A stretch of 64,000 nucleotides of DNA from Betaproteobacteria bacterium (lineage in GTDB: Bacteria > Pseudomonadota > Gammaproteobacteria > Burkholderiales > SG8-39), in contig JACPYS010000055.1 of NCBI GenBank assembly GCA_016195915.1, positions 62,001 to 126,000 on the forward strand, read 5' to 3'. The position numbers and the translations under genes are program-made. This document shows positions 56,728 to 64,000 of the stretch, one piece after another. Numbering within the stretch: position 1 is the first letter of the stretch; the number at the start of each line of letters is the position of its first letter. The notes under the pieces were generated by a model, which was not told where the DNA came from, made no database searches, and was given only the letters and a program-made list of their open reading frames with translations.

Positions 56728-56985
56728 GGGGGATAGTATAGGTTGCACCAATGAGCCAAGCGATCGAAATTCCGTGCACGACGGCGCGGGTTTTGGCCGT
56801 ACCAGATTTCTGCGCCATGCACTTTTTGGCGCGATCGCCCGGGGTTCCGCCGCGCGCCTTGGGCGCAAGCGGTTAATGGGGTTAGAATCTCGGCACCCCC
56901 AATAGGCACCGTCCCGCGCCAAGCGCGGCGCGTTTGGCGGATTTCATCGACAATCCTACCCAACCAATCCTCGAGGAGAAGATTC

Positions 56986-58110
56986 ATGGAACGGAGATCG
57001 TTTCTCAAGAAAGCTGCAATAGGAGTCGCCGCGGGCACGGTTGCCGCGCCGGCGATCGCACAGTCCCAGCCCGCCTCCCAGCCCGCCGTCCAATGGCGCA
57101 TGGCGGCAAGCTGGCCGAAGAGTCTCGACACGCTCTACGGCGGCTGCGAACTGATCTCCAAGCATGTCGCGGCGGCGACTGGAGGGAAATTCAATATCAA
57201 GGTTTTTGCGGCCGGTGAGATCGTCGGCGGCCTGCAGGTCCTTGACGCCGTGCAGAATGGCACCGTGGAATGCGGGCACACCGCGCCCTATTATTATTTC
57301 GGCAAGGATCCGACCTTCGCCTTTGCCACTGCCATTCCTTTCGGCCTCAACGCCCGCCAGCAGTTCGCCTGGATGCATCACGGCGGCGGCCTTGAGCTGA
57401 TGCGTGATTTCTACAAGGACTACAACGTCATCAATATTCCCGCCGGCAATACAGGCGCCCAGATGGGCGGCTGGTTCCGTAAGGAGATCAAGACGGTGGC
57501 TGACCTGAAGGGCCTGAAATTCCGCATCGGCGGAACCGGCGGCCTGCCGCTCGTGAAGCTTGGAGTGGTGCCACAGCAGATCGCCGGTGGCGATATCTAC
57601 CCGGCGCTGGAGAAGGGCACCATCGACGCGGCGGAATGGGTAGGCCCTTATGACGACGAGAAGCTGGGCTTCTACAAGGTGGCGAAGCACTACTACTACC
57701 CGGGGTGGTGGGAAGGCGGTCCCCAGCTCGACCTGCTCATCGGCACCAAGGCCTGGGAAGCGTTGCCGGCCGATTACAAGGCGATCCTCGAAATGGCGTG
57801 CGCCGAAGCCTACGGCTGGATGGTGGCAAAGTACGATGCGCTCAACCCTGCGGCGCTCAAGCGCCTGCTCGCCAATGGCGTGAAACTGCAGCCGTTCTCC
57901 AACGACATCATGGCGGCCTGCTACAAGGCAACGCAGGAAGTTTACGACGAGATCGCCACCAAGAACGCCAAGTTCAAGAAGGTGTATGAGCCGTGGAAGA
58001 AATTCCGCGATGAACAGGTGCAGTGGTTCTCGATCGCCGAAGGCCGCTTCGACAGTTTCATGGTCGCGGCCGAGCGCATGTCGCAGCGCGCGCCAGCCAA
58101 GAAGAAGTAA
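56986..58110 (+). CDS. TRAP transporter substrate-binding protein, TakP-like, Tat signal
   Basis: This 374-residue periplasmic protein has a twin-arginine signal (ERRSFLKKAAIGVAAGTVAA). The body (FPS-type WPKSLDTLYGG, QVLDAVQNGTVECGH, YYYFGKDPTFAF, GLKFRIGGTGGLPLVKLGVV, AAEWVGPYDDEKLGF) closely matches what is known of TakP, the 2-oxoacid-binding TRAP protein. The Arg in FRIGG and the EW pair are the ligand/cation contacts. A CTCGAGGAGAAG ribosome-binding site is strong. Its permease genes lie downstream on the opposite strand. Confidence 0.92.
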   Translation: MERRSFLKKAAIGVAAGTVAAPAIAQSQPASQPAVQWRMAASWPKSLDTLYGGCELISKHVAAATGGKFNIKVFAAGEIVGGLQVLDAVQNGTVECGHTAPYYYFGKDPTFAFATAIPFGLNARQQFAWMHHGGGLELMRDFYKDYNVINIPAGNTGAQMGGWFRKEIKTVADLKGLKFRIGGTGGLPLVKLGVVPQQIAGGDIYPALEKGTIDAAEWVGPYDDEKLGFYKVAKHYYYPGWWEGGPQLDLLIGTKAWEALPADYKAILEMACAEAYGWMVAKYDALNPAALKRLLANGVKLQPFSNDIMAACYKATQEVYDEIATKNAKFKKVYEPWKKFRDEQVQWFSIAEGRFDSFMVAAERMSQRAPAKKK

Positions 58111-58153
58111 AGGCGTTGCCGCTGCGCTTCGGCGCGCCGGCCTGGAAGGAAAA

Positions 58154-58180
58154 AAAGCCCCGCTTCGGCGGGGCTTTCTT
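58154..58180. terminator. Bidirectional terminator hairpin
   Basis: A 10-bp stem AAAGCCCCGC/GCGGGGCTTT with a stable TTCG loop has A and T runs on both sides. It separates the plus-strand TRAP binding-protein gene from the minus-strand permease genes. Confidence 0.93.
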
Positions 58181-58203
58181 ATCGCGTGAGGAATTTCCAG
58201 AAC

Positions 58204-59979
58204 TTACTTCTCGCTCCCGCCCTTGCCCGGTTCGCTGGCCTTGCCGGCGCCCATCGCGCGTTCCAGCGCTTTCCCCGGGTCATCGTCCTCCTTGTCCTTG
58301 TCTTGCGCATCTGACTTGGCGGCGGGCTCTCCATCAAGCGGCGCGCCCTCCGTCTCCGGCGTTTCAGCGGGGACCTCAATGCGTATCTGGTCCGTGTTGA
58401 TCATTGCTTTCTTCGCCAGACCGCCGCTGATCAGGGCCGGGAACGCGATGATCAGCCCGACCATGATGATCTGGATCAGCACGAACGGGACCGCGCCCCA
58501 GTAGATCTGGCCCGTGGTGACCTTGGGTGTCAGCTTGCCGGAGAGTTTGTCGATGTAATCCTTGGCCGGCGCCACGCTGCGCAGATAGAACAGCGCAAAC
58601 CCGAAGGGCGGATGCATGAACGAGGTCTGCATGTTGACGGAGAGAAGCACGCCGAACCAGATCAGGTCGATGCCGAGCTTCTCCGCCACCGGGCCGAGCA
58701 GCGGCACGATGATAAACGCGAGTTCGAAAAAATCGAGAAAGAACGCGAGCACGAACACCAGGACGTTGACCACGATAATGAAACCGAGTTGGCCGCCGGG
58801 CAGGTTGAGCAGAAGATGCTCGACCCAGAGGTGGCCGTCCACGCCATAGAAGGTCAGGCTGAACACCCGCGCGCCGACCAGGATGAACACGACGAAGGAA
58901 GTCAGCTTCGCGGTCGAGTCCATCGCCTGCCTGAGCAGAGGAAAGGAAAGCCGCCTGCGCGCGACCGCCATGATGAGCGCGCCCGTGGCGCCCATCGCCC
59001 CGCCCTCGGTCGGCGTCGCTACGCCGAGGAAGATGGTGCCGAGCACGAGGAAGATCAGCGCGAGCGGCGGGATCAGCACGAAGGTCACGCGCTCGGCCAT
59101 CCGGGAGAGCAGGCCGAGCTTGAAGAAACGGTTGATCACCGAAGCCGCGAAGGCGACGCCAACGCCGACCGCGGTGGACAAGACCAGCAACTCGTCAATC
59201 GGCGGGTCGTTCTGCGGATAGTGGTACTGCGCGAATGCCACGGAGGCCGCAACGGCAACGATTGTCAGCACGATCAGCGACGGGGTGCCGCTACTGCCGC
59301 CAGCCTCGCGGAAGGCGCGTGCTTCCAACGGCAAGGCCGGCGCCCAGGCCGGCTTGAACATGGCGATGCCTCCCGCGTACAACGCATACAACCCCGCCAG
59401 CGTCAGCCCGGGTAGGAAGGCGCCCGCGTACATGTCGCCCACCGACTTGCCGAGCTGGTCGGCCATGACGATCAGCACCAGCGATGGCGGGATGATCTGC
59501 GCGAGCGTCCCGGACGCGGCAATCACGCCGGAGGCAAAGCGCCGGTCGTAGCCATAGCGCAGCATGATCGGCAGCGAAATCAGGCCCATCGAGATGACCG
59601 AGGCCGCCACCACCCCCGTGGTCGCCGCGAGCAGCGCGCCTACGAAGATCACCGCGAAAGCGAGGCCGCCGCGCATCGGTCCGAACAACTGGCCGATGGT
59701 ATCGAGCAGGTCCTCGGCCATGCCGCTACGCTCAAGGACCAGGCCCATGAAGGTAAAGAACGGCACCGCCAACAGCGTGTCGTTCGACATCACCGCCCAG
59801 ATCCGCTGCGGCAGCGCCTGGAACAGTGACGGTTCGAGCAGGCCCAGCTGCACGCCAATCAGGCCGAACAGGACGCCGTTGGCGGCGAGCGCGAAGGCGA
59901 CCGGGTAGCCGAGCAGGAGAAATACCACCAGGGCCGCGAACATCAGCGGCGCCATGTTCTGGGCCAGGAATGCGGTCAT
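58204..59979 (-). CDS. TRAP transporter large permease, DctM family, extended
   Basis: This 591-residue protein is longer than usual DctM proteins (about 430). The core motifs are GYPVAFALAANGVLFGLIGV, FFTFMGLVLERSGMAEDLLD, SGTLAQIIPPSLVLIVMADQ and TPTEGGAMGATGAL. A charged C-terminal tail of about 60 residues, Asp/Lys/Gly-rich, follows the last helix, echoing the tail of the other large permease. ATG 59979 overlaps the small permease stop by 4 nt. Confidence 0.92.
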   Translation of the reverse strand: MTAFLAQNMAPLMFAALVVFLLLGYPVAFALAANGVLFGLIGVQLGLLEPSLFQALPQRIWAVMSNDTLLAVPFFTFMGLVLERSGMAEDLLDTIGQLFGPMRGGLAFAVIFVGALLAATTGVVAASVISMGLISLPIMLRYGYDRRFASGVIAASGTLAQIIPPSLVLIVMADQLGKSVGDMYAGAFLPGLTLAGLYALYAGGIAMFKPAWAPALPLEARAFREAGGSSGTPSLIVLTIVAVAASVAFAQYHYPQNDPPIDELLVLSTAVGVGVAFAASVINRFFKLGLLSRMAERVTFVLIPPLALIFLVLGTIFLGVATPTEGGAMGATGALIMAVARRRLSFPLLRQAMDSTAKLTSFVVFILVGARVFSLTFYGVDGHLWVEHLLLNLPGGQLGFIIVVNVLVFVLAFFLDFFELAFIIVPLLGPVAEKLGIDLIWFGVLLSVNMQTSFMHPPFGFALFYLRSVAPAKDYIDKLSGKLTPKVTTGQIYWGAVPFVLIQIIMVGLIIAFPALISGGLAKKAMINTDQIRIEVPAETPETEGAPLDGEPAAKSDAQDKDKEDDDPGKALERAMGAGKASEPGKGGSEK

Positions 59980-60566
59980 GCGGTCTCTCCGCGTTGCTTG
60001 CGGATCTCCGCGGCCAGCTGTTCCTCGGCGCTCGGGCCTTCGTCCTTCTCCGAAGGATCGGGGATCATGCCACGCAGGAAGGCGACTCGCTTCACCAGTT
60101 CGGACAGGCCTTGGAGGACGAGCAGGAAAAATCCGACCGGCAACAGCAGCCGTGCGGGCCAGAGGATCAGGCCGCCGGCGTTGGTCGAAACCTCATTGTG
60201 CTGGAAGGCGTCAACGAACACCGGCCAAGACATCCACATGATGGCGATCGCCATCGGTAACAGGAAAAAAATTGTGCCGAGGATGTCGACCCACGTCTGC
60301 AACCGTTTCGACAGGTGCCCGGTGATGACGTCGATGCGCACGTGCTGGTTGTGCAGCAGGGTATAGCCCGCGCACAGGAGGAAAACTGCCGAGAACAGAT
60401 ACCACTGGATTTCCAGCCAGGCGTTCGAACTGACATTCAGCGAGTAGCGCACGAGCGCATTGCCGGCGCTGACCAGCACTGCCACCAGGATCAACCAGTA
60501 TGTGGCGCGACCGACGCACTCGTTGATTGCGTCGACCGCGCGCGAAAACCTGAGAAGAGCCTTCAT
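59976..60566 (-). CDS. TRAP transporter small permease, DctQ family
   Basis: This 196-residue membrane protein has four TM segments (TYWLILVAVLVSAGNALVRY, WLEIQWYLFSAVFLLCAGYT, ILGTIFFLLPMAIAIMWMSW, LLLPVGFFLLVLQGLSELVK) and the motif LLHNQHVRIDVI. ATG 60566 gives the family N-terminus KALLRFSRAVDAINE. It is probably the partner of the TakP-like binding protein at 56986. Confidence 0.9.
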   Translation of the reverse strand: MKALLRFSRAVDAINECVGRATYWLILVAVLVSAGNALVRYSLNVSSNAWLEIQWYLFSAVFLLCAGYTLLHNQHVRIDVITGHLSKRLQTWVDILGTIFFLLPMAIAIMWMSWPVFVDAFQHNEVSTNAGGLILWPARLLLPVGFFLLVLQGLSELVKRVAFLRGMIPDPSEKDEGPSAEEQLAAEIRKQRGETA

Positions 60567-60687
60567 CACTGCTGGTCCTTGCCAATTTCCCGCGGCGCCG
60601 GCACGCGGTCGAAGACGACGCTGCGCATTGTCAACGATTCGGCGCGCGATGGCAAAGTGTCGGCGTTTTTTCAGCGACAATAGTCCA

Positions 60688-61845
60688 ATGGATCCCGTTC
60701 GGTACGATTTTGACGCGCCTGTCGACCGGCGCCGGACCGCCAGCATGCGCTGGGACAAGTACGCAGGCCTCGACGTGATTCCGCTCTGGGTCGCAGACAC
60801 CGATTTCCGCGCGCCGGAGTGCGTCATCGAGGCACTGCAGCGGCGGGTCGAGCACGGGGTGTTCGGCTACACGATGCCTCCGCGGGAGTTGCGCGATCTG
60901 ATCGTAGCGCGCATGCAGCGGCTTTACGGCTGGACGGTGGATCAACCCTGGATCGTGTTCCTCCCAGGCGTCGTCTCGGCGCTTTACATGGCCGCGAACC
61001 GGCTGACGCGGCCCGACGAGCACATCCTGTCTCCGCACCCTGTCTATTACCACCTGTTCCGTGCCGCGCAGTCGGCGCCCCGAGCCTGGACCGACGTGCC
61101 GCTCGTGCTGAGGGGTGGACGCTGGGTATGGGACGAGGTGCGCCTTGCATCGGCTGTGCGTCCCGCATCGAAACTGCTGTTGTTATGCAACCCGCAAAAC
61201 CCGGGAGGAACGGTTTCCACGCGTGCAGAACTGGAGCGGCTCGCCGCGTTCGCGCTCGGGCACGACCTGATCGTCTGTTCCGACGAGATCCACTGCGACC
61301 TGTTGCTGGATCCTGGGAAGCCGCACGTGCCGATCGCGAGTCTCTCGCCCGAGGTGTCGCGGCGCACGGTGACGCTGATGTCGCCGTCAAAGTCATTCAA
61401 CATCGCGGGTGCGGGAGTCGCGTTTGCGATCATCGAGGATGCCGCGCTGCGCGAAGCGTTCTCGTTCGATCTGAAAAAATCAGTCCACGACGCGTCGCTA
61501 TTCGGTTACGAGGCGGCCGTCGCGGCGTATCGGGACGGCGAAGGGTGGCTTTCAGCACAACTCGGCTACCTGCGCGGCAACCGTGATCTGGTGGAAGCCC
61601 TCGTCGAGAAACTGCCGGGCGTGAGCATGGCGCACCTCGAGGCCACGTTTCTCGCATGGATCGACTGCTCGGGGCTGGGACTGCCCGATCCGCAGGCGCA
61701 ATTCCTCGCACACGGCCTCGCGCTATCGCCGGGTGCGGATTTTGGGGCGCCGCAGTTCGTGCGCTTGAATTTCGGCACCCAGCGCGCCCTGCTTCGCGAG
61801 GCGCTCCTCCGCCTCGAAGCTGCGGTCGGCGCAGCCGCGCGCTAA
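60688..61845 (+). CDS. PatB-family PLP-dependent C-S lyase (cystathionine beta-lyase-like)
   Basis: This 385-residue fold-type I aminotransferase-like enzyme has the PatB/MalY opening (RRRTASMRWDKYAGLDVIPL, WVADTDFRAP). NPQNPGG, SDEIHCDLL and the PLP Lys in SPSKSFNIAGAG are all visible. It would cleave cystathionine or related C-S bonds to release thiol, pyruvate and ammonia. It is divergent from the TRAP small permease. Confidence 0.93.
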   Translation: MDPVRYDFDAPVDRRRTASMRWDKYAGLDVIPLWVADTDFRAPECVIEALQRRVEHGVFGYTMPPRELRDLIVARMQRLYGWTVDQPWIVFLPGVVSALYMAANRLTRPDEHILSPHPVYYHLFRAAQSAPRAWTDVPLVLRGGRWVWDEVRLASAVRPASKLLLLCNPQNPGGTVSTRAELERLAAFALGHDLIVCSDEIHCDLLLDPGKPHVPIASLSPEVSRRTVTLMSPSKSFNIAGAGVAFAIIEDAALREAFSFDLKKSVHDASLFGYEAAVAAYRDGEGWLSAQLGYLRGNRDLVEALVEKLPGVSMAHLEATFLAWIDCSGLGLPDPQAQFLAHGLALSPGADFGAPQFVRLNFGTQRALLREALLRLEAAVGAAAR

Positions 61846-61919
61846 TTGCAGGGGAACCGAGGTTCCCCGCACCCCCTCCTAGTTGCAGGGGAACCGAGGT
61901 TTCCCCGCACTGCTTCTAG
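61846..61919. repeat. Two direct copies of a 37-bp palindromic repeat
   Basis: Units beginning at about 61847 and 61884 share ttgcaggggaaccgaggttt/c ccccgcac followed by a ctcctag or cttctag end. Each contains the inverted repeat GGGGAACC/GGTTCCCC, resembling REP-type extragenic palindromes. They fill the gap between convergent genes. A related core occurs at 30952. Confidence 0.8.
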
Positions 61920-62479
61920 CGCCCGCAGAGCTTTGCGGCGCGCCCGAATACGCGGGCAAGATGCGGATCGTGCACTCCCAATGCCTCCATGTGGGCGAGG
62001 GTATTGGCGACATAGTCCAGGTTGTTGCCGCGCTCGCCGCAACCTTGGGCAATCAGGCGCGCCGTTGCCTCCACGCTCAGGTCGCCCGCGAACTGGCGGT
62101 GTGCAGTGTCGGCAACGAAAGCCAACGCGCGCACCCGCCTTCGGTGGCCGATGTGCACCGCGACCAGGCGCGGCAGGTAAACACGGTTGAGCATCTCCCG
62201 GTGCCATAGCCGGGTCAGCGTTGCAGGCACGCGTGGTGCCGCAATGCGAAATGCCATGCCCCAGCACGACCCGCCGCGGCACAGCCCCATCACCAGACCG
62301 GGTCTTGCGGGCGTACCGCGGTAGCGATGGGAGTAGATGCACATCGACCGGTGCAATCCGTACAGGTGGCCGGGATGCTTCTCATTGAAGCGGAAATCGG
62401 GCGACCACATCAACGAGCCGTAGCCGAAGATCCACAGGTCGCCGCGCGGCAGTCCGGCCTGGAAGTCCTTCAAGTCCAT
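61916..62479 (-). CDS. Gamma-glutamylcyclotransferase, ChaC family
   Basis: This 187-residue protein has the BtrG/GGCT-fold opening IFGYGSLMWSPDFRF (nucleotide-like YGSL loop). It also has HRSMCIYSHRYRGTPARPG, FVADTAHRQFAG and the C-terminal GNNLDYVANTLAHMEALGVH typical of ChaC. It degrades glutathione to 5-oxoproline and Cys-Gly. It is convergent with the C-S lyase gene; both touch sulfur-amino-acid turnover. Confidence 0.93.
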   Translation of the reverse strand: MDLKDFQAGLPRGDLWIFGYGSLMWSPDFRFNEKHPGHLYGLHRSMCIYSHRYRGTPARPGLVMGLCRGGSCWGMAFRIAAPRVPATLTRLWHREMLNRVYLPRLVAVHIGHRRRVRALAFVADTAHRQFAGDLSVEATARLIAQGCGERGNNLDYVANTLAHMEALGVHDPHLARVFGRAAKLCGR

Positions 62480-62629
62480 TCTCGGGCGATTATAGAGAGT
62501 TGGCGCGATCGTTTACGCCGGTTCGAGAGGTGGATCGTGCAGCGCGCGTTGGCGCGTCAACGCGTTCGTTGGTTCCGCGTTAAGCGTATTGGTTCACTAT
62601 CGGACCTTTCATTCGAGGGATAGATAACA

Positions 62630-62854
62630 ATGTTCAAGCAAAGACTGCTCGTCGCCCTGATCGGCTCGGTGTTTGCCGCTTCGGTTTTCGCCCAAGCTCC
62701 GGCCAAGTCCGCCGCGCCGGCGGCACCGGCCGCTGCGCCAGCCGCTGCGTCCGCAAAGCCTGCCGAAGCGGCCAAACCCGCGGAAGCCAAAGCCAAGGGC
62801 AAAGCCAAAGCCAAGAGCAAAGCCAAAGCCAAGGCCAAGAAGAAGGCAAGCTGA
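62630..62854 (+). CDS. Small secreted Ala/Lys-rich low-complexity protein
   Basis: This 74-residue protein has a clear signal peptide (MFKQRLLVALIGSVFAASVF, cut after FAQ). The mature part is first Ala/Pro-rich, then a Lys-Ala repeat tail (KAKGKAKAKSKAKAKAKKKA). It is strongly basic and probably disordered in the periplasm. It is compositionally reminiscent of acid-shock (Asr) proteins, but no homology can be claimed. A terminator follows directly. Confidence 0.7.
   Translation: MFKQRLLVALIGSVFAASVFAQAPAKSAAPAAPAAAPAAASAKPAEAAKPAEAKAKGKAKAKSKAKAKAKKKAS
62787..62846 (+). repeat. Imperfect aaagccaaagcc repeats within the Lys/Ala-rich gene
   Basis: Tandem aaagcc/aagRgc hexamers encode the KA repeats. 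Such tracts are prone to length change by slippage. Confidence 0.7.
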
Positions 62855-63280
62855 AGCGGCTAGCTGCTTTGAGCCCCCTTGTGGGGCACAGCCCAAGGCC
62901 CGGTATTCCCGGGCCTTTTTGTTACTGCGCCGATTTCCCGCATCCACGTCGCGGTTTACCGCGTAAGCTGATTGAGGTAGATTGCGACTCACTCTCAACT
63001 GGCTAGCGCCCGATGTTCATCCTCGCCCGCCTCGTTTCGCGCAGCTCCAGCTCCCTGGCGGCGATGACCGGCTTCGCGCGTTACTCAGGCGGCGTGGGCC
63101 GCGGCGGACGGAGCGGCAGCCCGGATGACGATTACGCGCTTGCATTTTTGTTCGCATTGCCTCCCGTATCGAGCCCGCTCAGGGCGCCCGCGTCACCCAC
63201 CCCCGATTCAGCCGCCCGAATCCGATCGAAATCTGACCGGAAGCGGACCCTATTTTCGTGTGTTTGACTGGAGGACAACC
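62855..63280. other. Intergenic region before the transglutaminase-like gene
   Basis: This 426-bp stretch contains the terminator at 62895-62920. An 84-codon frame at 63013-63267 has no recognisable features and was not called as a gene. Nothing else was recognised. Confidence 0.65.
62895..62920 (+). terminator. Rho-independent terminator of the Lys/Ala-rich protein gene
   Basis: A 9-bp stem AAGGCCCGG/CCGGGCCTT with a 5-nt loop ends in a T-run. Confidence 0.92.
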
Positions 63281-64000
63281 ATGGATCGACGTGCATTCCT
63301 CAAGACTTCCGCCACGGCGACCGCCCTTTCCGCGGCGTCATTCGCGCGTGGCGCCTTGGCCAACGTGGCGGAGGCCGGCCGCTGGCGCGCCTTCGAGGTC
63401 ACCTACCGGCTCGAGGTGCAGAAACCGGCTGGGGTGACGAGGACGTGGCTGCCGCTGCCGCTCTCGGAGGACACCGGTTACTTCAAGAACCTCGGCAGCA
63501 GCTGGAGCGCCGGGGGCGGGCGTGCCTCGGCGACCATCGATCCGAAATACGGAGCAGGGATCGCCATGGCAGAATTTCCGGAGGGCGTGGCAAATCCGAC
63601 CTTCTTGGTGGTGTCGCGCTTTGCGACGCGCGACCGCTCGGTGGATTTCGCCAAACCGGGCAACGCGCGGCCCGAGGATCCGAAGGTCCTGCAGCGAAGC
63701 CTGCAGGGAACCGATCTCATCCCCGTCGATGGCATCGTCAGGGAGACGGCCATGGACATCACCAAGGGGTTGCGCAGCGACATGGACAAGGCGCGCGCGC
63801 TCTACGAGTGGGTGGTGGAAAACACTTTCCGTGACCCCAAGACCCGCGGCTGCGGCTGGGGCGACATCAAGGCGATGCTCGAGACGCGCAACTTCGGCGG
63901 CAAGTGCGGCGACATCAACGCAATGTTCGTCGGACTCGCGCGCGCGTCCGGAATCCCTGCACGTGATATCTACGGCATCCGGGTGGCGAAATCCGAACTC
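63281..64000 (+). CDS. Transglutaminase-like domain protein with Tat-type signal, 3' end cut by window edge
   Basis: The first 240 residues are visible. A twin-arginine signal (MDRRAFLKTSATATALSAAS) is followed by a beta-sandwich region (FEVTYRLEVQKPAGVTRTWL). A transglutaminase-like core follows, with ARALYEWVVENTFRDP and the catalytic Cys in NFGGKCGDINAMFVGLARAS. The His and Asp of the triad lie partly beyond the edge. GGAGG precedes the ATG by 6 nt. Such proteins are usually periplasmic peptidases or crosslinkers; the role here is unknown. Confidence 0.88.
   Translation, partial: MDRRAFLKTSATATALSAASFARGALANVAEAGRWRAFEVTYRLEVQKPAGVTRTWLPLPLSEDTGYFKNLGSSWSAGGGRASATIDPKYGAGIAMAEFPEGVANPTFLVVSRFATRDRSVDFAKPGNARPEDPKVLQRSLQGTDLIPVDGIVRETAMDITKGLRSDMDKARALYEWVVENTFRDPKTRGCGWGDIKAMLETRNFGGKCGDINAMFVGLARASGIPARDIYGIRVAKSEL

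Noticed and set aside
61846..61919. CRISPR-like array
   Set aside because: Only two repeat units with no unique spacer between them and no cas genes; the repeats are palindromic elements.
63013..63267. An 84-codon frame between the terminator and the transglutaminase-like gene
   Set aside because: No ribosome-binding site, signal peptide or recognisable domain; Ser/Arg/Pro-rich composition fits chance.

Overview
The window looks like chromosome of a high-GC betaproteobacterium, most likely Burkholderiales or a near relative. This is judged from gene order and protein character: miaB-phoH; ubiH-like next to a DsbC-family gene; apaG, rpe, gph and trpEGDC in series; rplM-rpsI; argC, DUF6776-like, bactofilin, erpA; anmK, M23 peptidase and tyrS; coq7; and a Burkholderiales-type porin. 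Both window edges cut genes (phoH on the left, a transglutaminase-like gene on the right). One tRNA was found (elongator Met). No rRNA, CRISPR array or insertion sequence was found.

Layout. 1-7.4 kb: housekeeping genes (phoH, miaB, tRNA-Met, UbiH-family hydroxylase, DsbC-family protein, mltA, apaG, rpe, gph). 7.4-11.5 kb: trpEGDC, preceded by a short reading frame with two Trp codons that could be a leader peptide. 11.6-16.3 kb: an accessory patch around a large porin gene, with an orphan HicB-like protein, a MazEF-like pair (DUF3018-type antitoxin plus PemK/MazF-type toxin) and two HEPN/MNT pairs. In the second HEPN/MNT pair the HepT toxin gene is frameshifted by an exact 8-bp tandem duplication. 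16.4-18.4 kb: coq7 and a seven-TM class III nucleotide cyclase.

18.4-24.8 kb: a tightly packed run of a QueC-like PP-loop enzyme, two MurG-like predicted glycosyltransferases, two GT4 glycosyltransferases and a polysaccharide-deacetylase-like protein. This is a candidate undescribed glycan pathway. 24.9-30.9 kb: a complete oligopeptide-type ABC importer (fused double ATPase, binding protein, two permeases). 31.0-36.4 kb: a methyltransferase, an MBL-fold hydrolase, an ABC-exporter-like protein whose nucleotide-binding motifs are degenerate, a stand-alone cyclic-nucleotide-binding protein and an OsmC protein. The MBL, degenerate ABC and cNMP-binding genes look like one module.

36.4-44.9 kb: an AT-rich intergenic region that appears to encode a 93-nt small RNA with a loop matching the 16S rRNA 3' tail, then rplM-rpsI, argC, DUF6776-like, bactofilin, erpA, anmK, M23 peptidase, tyrS and a lactonase-like MBL protein. 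44.9-60.6 kb: two TRAP transporter sets surround a LysR regulator, an isocitrate lyase/PEP-mutase-family enzyme, a GlcD/D-lactate-dehydrogenase-like flavoprotein, an indolepyruvate:ferredoxin-oxidoreductase-family protein and an FMN 2-hydroxyacid oxidase. Together these suggest uptake and oxidation of 2-oxo or 2-hydroxy acids. 60.7-64 kb: a PatB-type C-S lyase, a pair of palindromic repeats, a ChaC-type cyclotransferase, a Lys/Ala-rich secreted small protein and the truncated transglutaminase-like gene.

All functional names come from reading motifs and family resemblance by eye. No database search was run.
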